Below, one piece after another: positions 62,413-64,000 of a DNA stretch of 64,000 bases (the stretch's first letter is position 1; each line of letters opens with the position of its first letter). The stretch is from Bryobacterales bacterium (GTDB taxonomy: Bacteria > Acidobacteriota > Terriglobia > Bryobacterales > Bryobacteraceae): the NCBI GenBank assembly GCA_020847975.1, contig JADLBD010000144.1, positions 1-64,000 on the forward strand, read 5' to 3'. The translations under genes were made by a program, and so were the position numbers. Under the pieces are notes generated by a model. It had not been told where the DNA came from. It saw only the letters and a list, made by a program, of their open reading frames with translations, and did not search any database.

Positions 62413-64000
62413 ATGAAAGCCCGGAGCCTGTTGTGTCTCCTGATGTCTCTTGTCCTGCTCGTGGTGTCCTGTTCGCGGGATCCCGAGAAGGTGAAGAGAG
62501 CCTACGTCGAGCGGGGGAACGAATACTTCAAGAACGGGAAGTATAAGGAAGCCTCCATCATGTACCGCAGCGCGCTCAAGAAAGATATGCGCTACGGTGA
62601 GGCCTACTACCGTCTCGGCCTGGCCGAATTGAAACTGGGGCGCATCGGAGACGCCGTGCGCAGCCTGCGCCGCGGCCTCGAACTCCAGCCGGACAATCTC
62701 GACGCCGCCACGCAGCTTGCCGATATCTACCTGCTGGTATTTCTCAAGGATTCGAAGAACGCCGGGGAATACCGCAAGGAACTGGAGAACATCGGCACGA
62801 GGGCTCTCCAGAAGGATCCGAAGTCGTTCCTGGGATTGCGCATCAAGGGTTACCTCGCTGTTTCCGACAAAGATATTCCGCAAGCTCTGAAGTACTTCCA
62901 GGCCGCGCACGAGGTGCGGCCGTTCGCCAAGGAGATCATCCTTCCGCTGGTGGAATCGCTTGCCGGCAGCAACCGTTTTCCCGAAGCCGAAAAGCTTGCC
63001 TTCGAGATGATGCAAAAGGATAAGACCTTCCCCAACATCTACGATTGGCTCTATATCCGCTATATCGGGCTCAATCGCACGGAGGATGCCGAGAAGGTCT
63101 ACCTTGCCAAGGTCAACAACAATCCGGCGCAGTCATTCTATGTTCTTCAACTCGCGGGCCATTACTTCCTGATGAGGAATCGTCCGGATATGGAGAAGGC
63201 CCTTCAGAGGATCACCTCGAATCCGAAGGACTTTCCCCTTGGGCACGCGCAGGTGGGCGATTTCTACTACCGCATCCACGATATCGACTCCGCGGTCAAG
63301 ATGTACGAGGAAGGGCTTCGCCTGGCATCGGCGGCCGACCAGAAGGCGATGTATCAGAAGCGCCTGGTGGAAACCATGGTCGCGAGGGGGCGGAAGCAGG
63401 AAGCGCTCGATCTCATCTCGCAGGTGCTGAAGTCGAATCCCAAGGACTATGAGGCGGTCGCGATGCGCGCCTCGCTGTGGCTTCAGGACGGCTCCAAGGA
63501 CAAGGTGCAGACCGCGATATCCGAGCTGAATTCCGTCATTGTGCGCAACCCGGAGAATTTCGTGCTGCGGTATAACCTCGGCCGGGCCTACGTCGCCAAG
63601 GGAGACATCGAACAGGCTCGGATTCAGTTCCAGGAAGCCATCAAGTACCGCGCCGACTACACGCCCGCGCGTCTTGCCCTGGCCCAACTCAGCCTCGCCA
63701 AGAACGAGTTCACCAAGGCCCTCCAGGCGGCGGAGGACATCCTCGCCTATGATCCGAACAACATCACCGCCCTCATGGTGCGAACCAGTTCCCGCATGGG
63801 ACTGGGGGATCTTCCCACCGCGCGCATGGAACTGACCCGGGTGCTCTCCGCCAATGGGAACTACCCCGACGCTCTGTTCCAGATGGGGGTTCTCAACTTC
63901 CAGGAAAAGAAATATGAGGAAGCGCAGGAGAACTTTCTGCGGCTGCAGAAGGTGGCGCCCAATGATCCGCGCGGCCTTGTGGGGCGCGTCGAAACGCTGG
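62413..64000 (+). CDS. TPR-repeat lipoprotein, 3' end beyond the window
   Basis: At least 529 codons, open to the window edge. The ATG at 62413 starts a lipoprotein signal (KARSLLCLLMSLVLLVVSC). TPR units begin at once (RGNEYFKNGKYKEASIMYRS, AYYRLGLAELKLGRIGDAVR) and continue through the end (YPDALFQMGVLNFQEKKYEE). The order is reminiscent of TPR lipoproteins such as PrsT of exopolysaccharide/PEP-CTERM systems, but the family cannot be settled from the part seen. It is probably anchored in a membrane facing the periplasm. Confidence 0.85.
   Translation, partial: MKARSLLCLLMSLVLLVVSCSRDPEKVKRAYVERGNEYFKNGKYKEASIMYRSALKKDMRYGEAYYRLGLAELKLGRIGDAVRSLRRGLELQPDNLDAATQLADIYLLVFLKDSKNAGEYRKELENIGTRALQKDPKSFLGLRIKGYLAVSDKDIPQALKYFQAAHEVRPFAKEIILPLVESLAGSNRFPEAEKLAFEMMQKDKTFPNIYDWLYIRYIGLNRTEDAEKVYLAKVNNNPAQSFYVLQLAGHYFLMRNRPDMEKALQRITSNPKDFPLGHAQVGDFYYRIHDIDSAVKMYEEGLRLASAADQKAMYQKRLVETMVARGRKQEALDLISQVLKSNPKDYEAVAMRASLWLQDGSKDKVQTAISELNSVIVRNPENFVLRYNLGRAYVAKGDIEQARIQFQEAIKYRADYTPARLALAQLSLAKNEFTKALQAAEDILAYDPNNITALMVRTSSRMGLGDLPTARMELTRVLSANGNYPDALFQMGVLNFQEKKYEEAQENFLRLQKVAPNDPRGLVGRVETL

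Overview
The window looks like a chromosomal segment from a GC-rich soil acidobacterium, most likely Bryobacterales/Solibacteres. No rRNA or marker gene is present, so this rests on gene content: Oar-like TonB-dependent receptors with carboxypeptidase-like regulatory domains, an SBBP beta-propeller surface protein, a protein built of BACON-like repeats, many TPR proteins, GTG/TTG starts and scattered small toxin-antitoxin modules. No rRNA, convincing tRNA, CRISPR array, prophage or intact insertion sequence was seen.

Layout. 0-4.1 kb: an operon-like set on the minus strand (TrmB-type regulator, Tat-exported sugar-isomerase-like TIM barrel, esterase) diverges from a secreted glycerophosphodiester phosphodiesterase. 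4.2-6.9 kb: an AAA+ ATPase and a VWA protein form a two-gene operon. It meets a TPR lipoprotein gene tail to tail; the two stop codons share one CTAG. 8.9-16.6 kb: two large outer-membrane receptors and a free-standing carboxypeptidase-regulatory-domain protein. 16.7-18.9 kb: a lipoprotein, a probable lysozyme-fold protein and a small protein of unknown function. 19-23.2 kb: glycogen debranching enzyme GlgX and a membrane-anchored PQQ-type beta-propeller. 23.2-28.3 kb: a CopG-like protein and a MNT nucleotidyltransferase without a standard start codon, then an operon of M24 aminopeptidase, CHASE2 histidine kinase and NtrC-type regulator. 28.3-33.7 kb: a GT21-like glycosyltransferase, a hybrid histidine kinase, an S41 protease homologue lacking both catalytic residues, and an FmdB-like zinc ribbon.

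33.7-41.6 kb: an 899-residue protein with three identically spaced N-terminal zinc fingers, a TPR protein, two small secreted proteins, and a three-gene operon (TPR-like, molybdopterin oxidoreductase, metallo-beta-lactamase fold). 41.7-49.9 kb: a co-directional row of exported proteins: an esterase with a C10 tract in its signal peptide and an EF-hand-like loop, a small secreted protein, a 1084-residue repeat protein, an SBBP protein, then a DUF29 protein. 50.4-54.3 kb: a 1301-residue protein with eight BACON-like repeats and a tandem C-terminal module. 54.4-56.3 kb: acetamidase/formamidase and type I 3-dehydroquinate dehydratase, with a strong hairpin between them.

56.3-62.2 kb is an accessory and decaying zone: a frameshifted Gfo/Idh oxidoreductase, two VapBC modules each with its own inverted-repeat operator, an Xre regulator/membrane protein pair, a frameshifted antitoxin, an NAD-dependent epimerase-like gene, an internally deleted amidase, a serine recombinase remnant and a tiny antitoxin-like gene. 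The window ends inside a TPR lipoprotein gene.

The most notable observations are the S41 homologue with Ser to Asn and Lys to Asp at the catalytic positions, the three-zinc-finger protein nearby, the AAA+/VWA pair behind an inverted repeat, and the zone of TA modules and broken genes. I did not find a complete system that I can call new with confidence.
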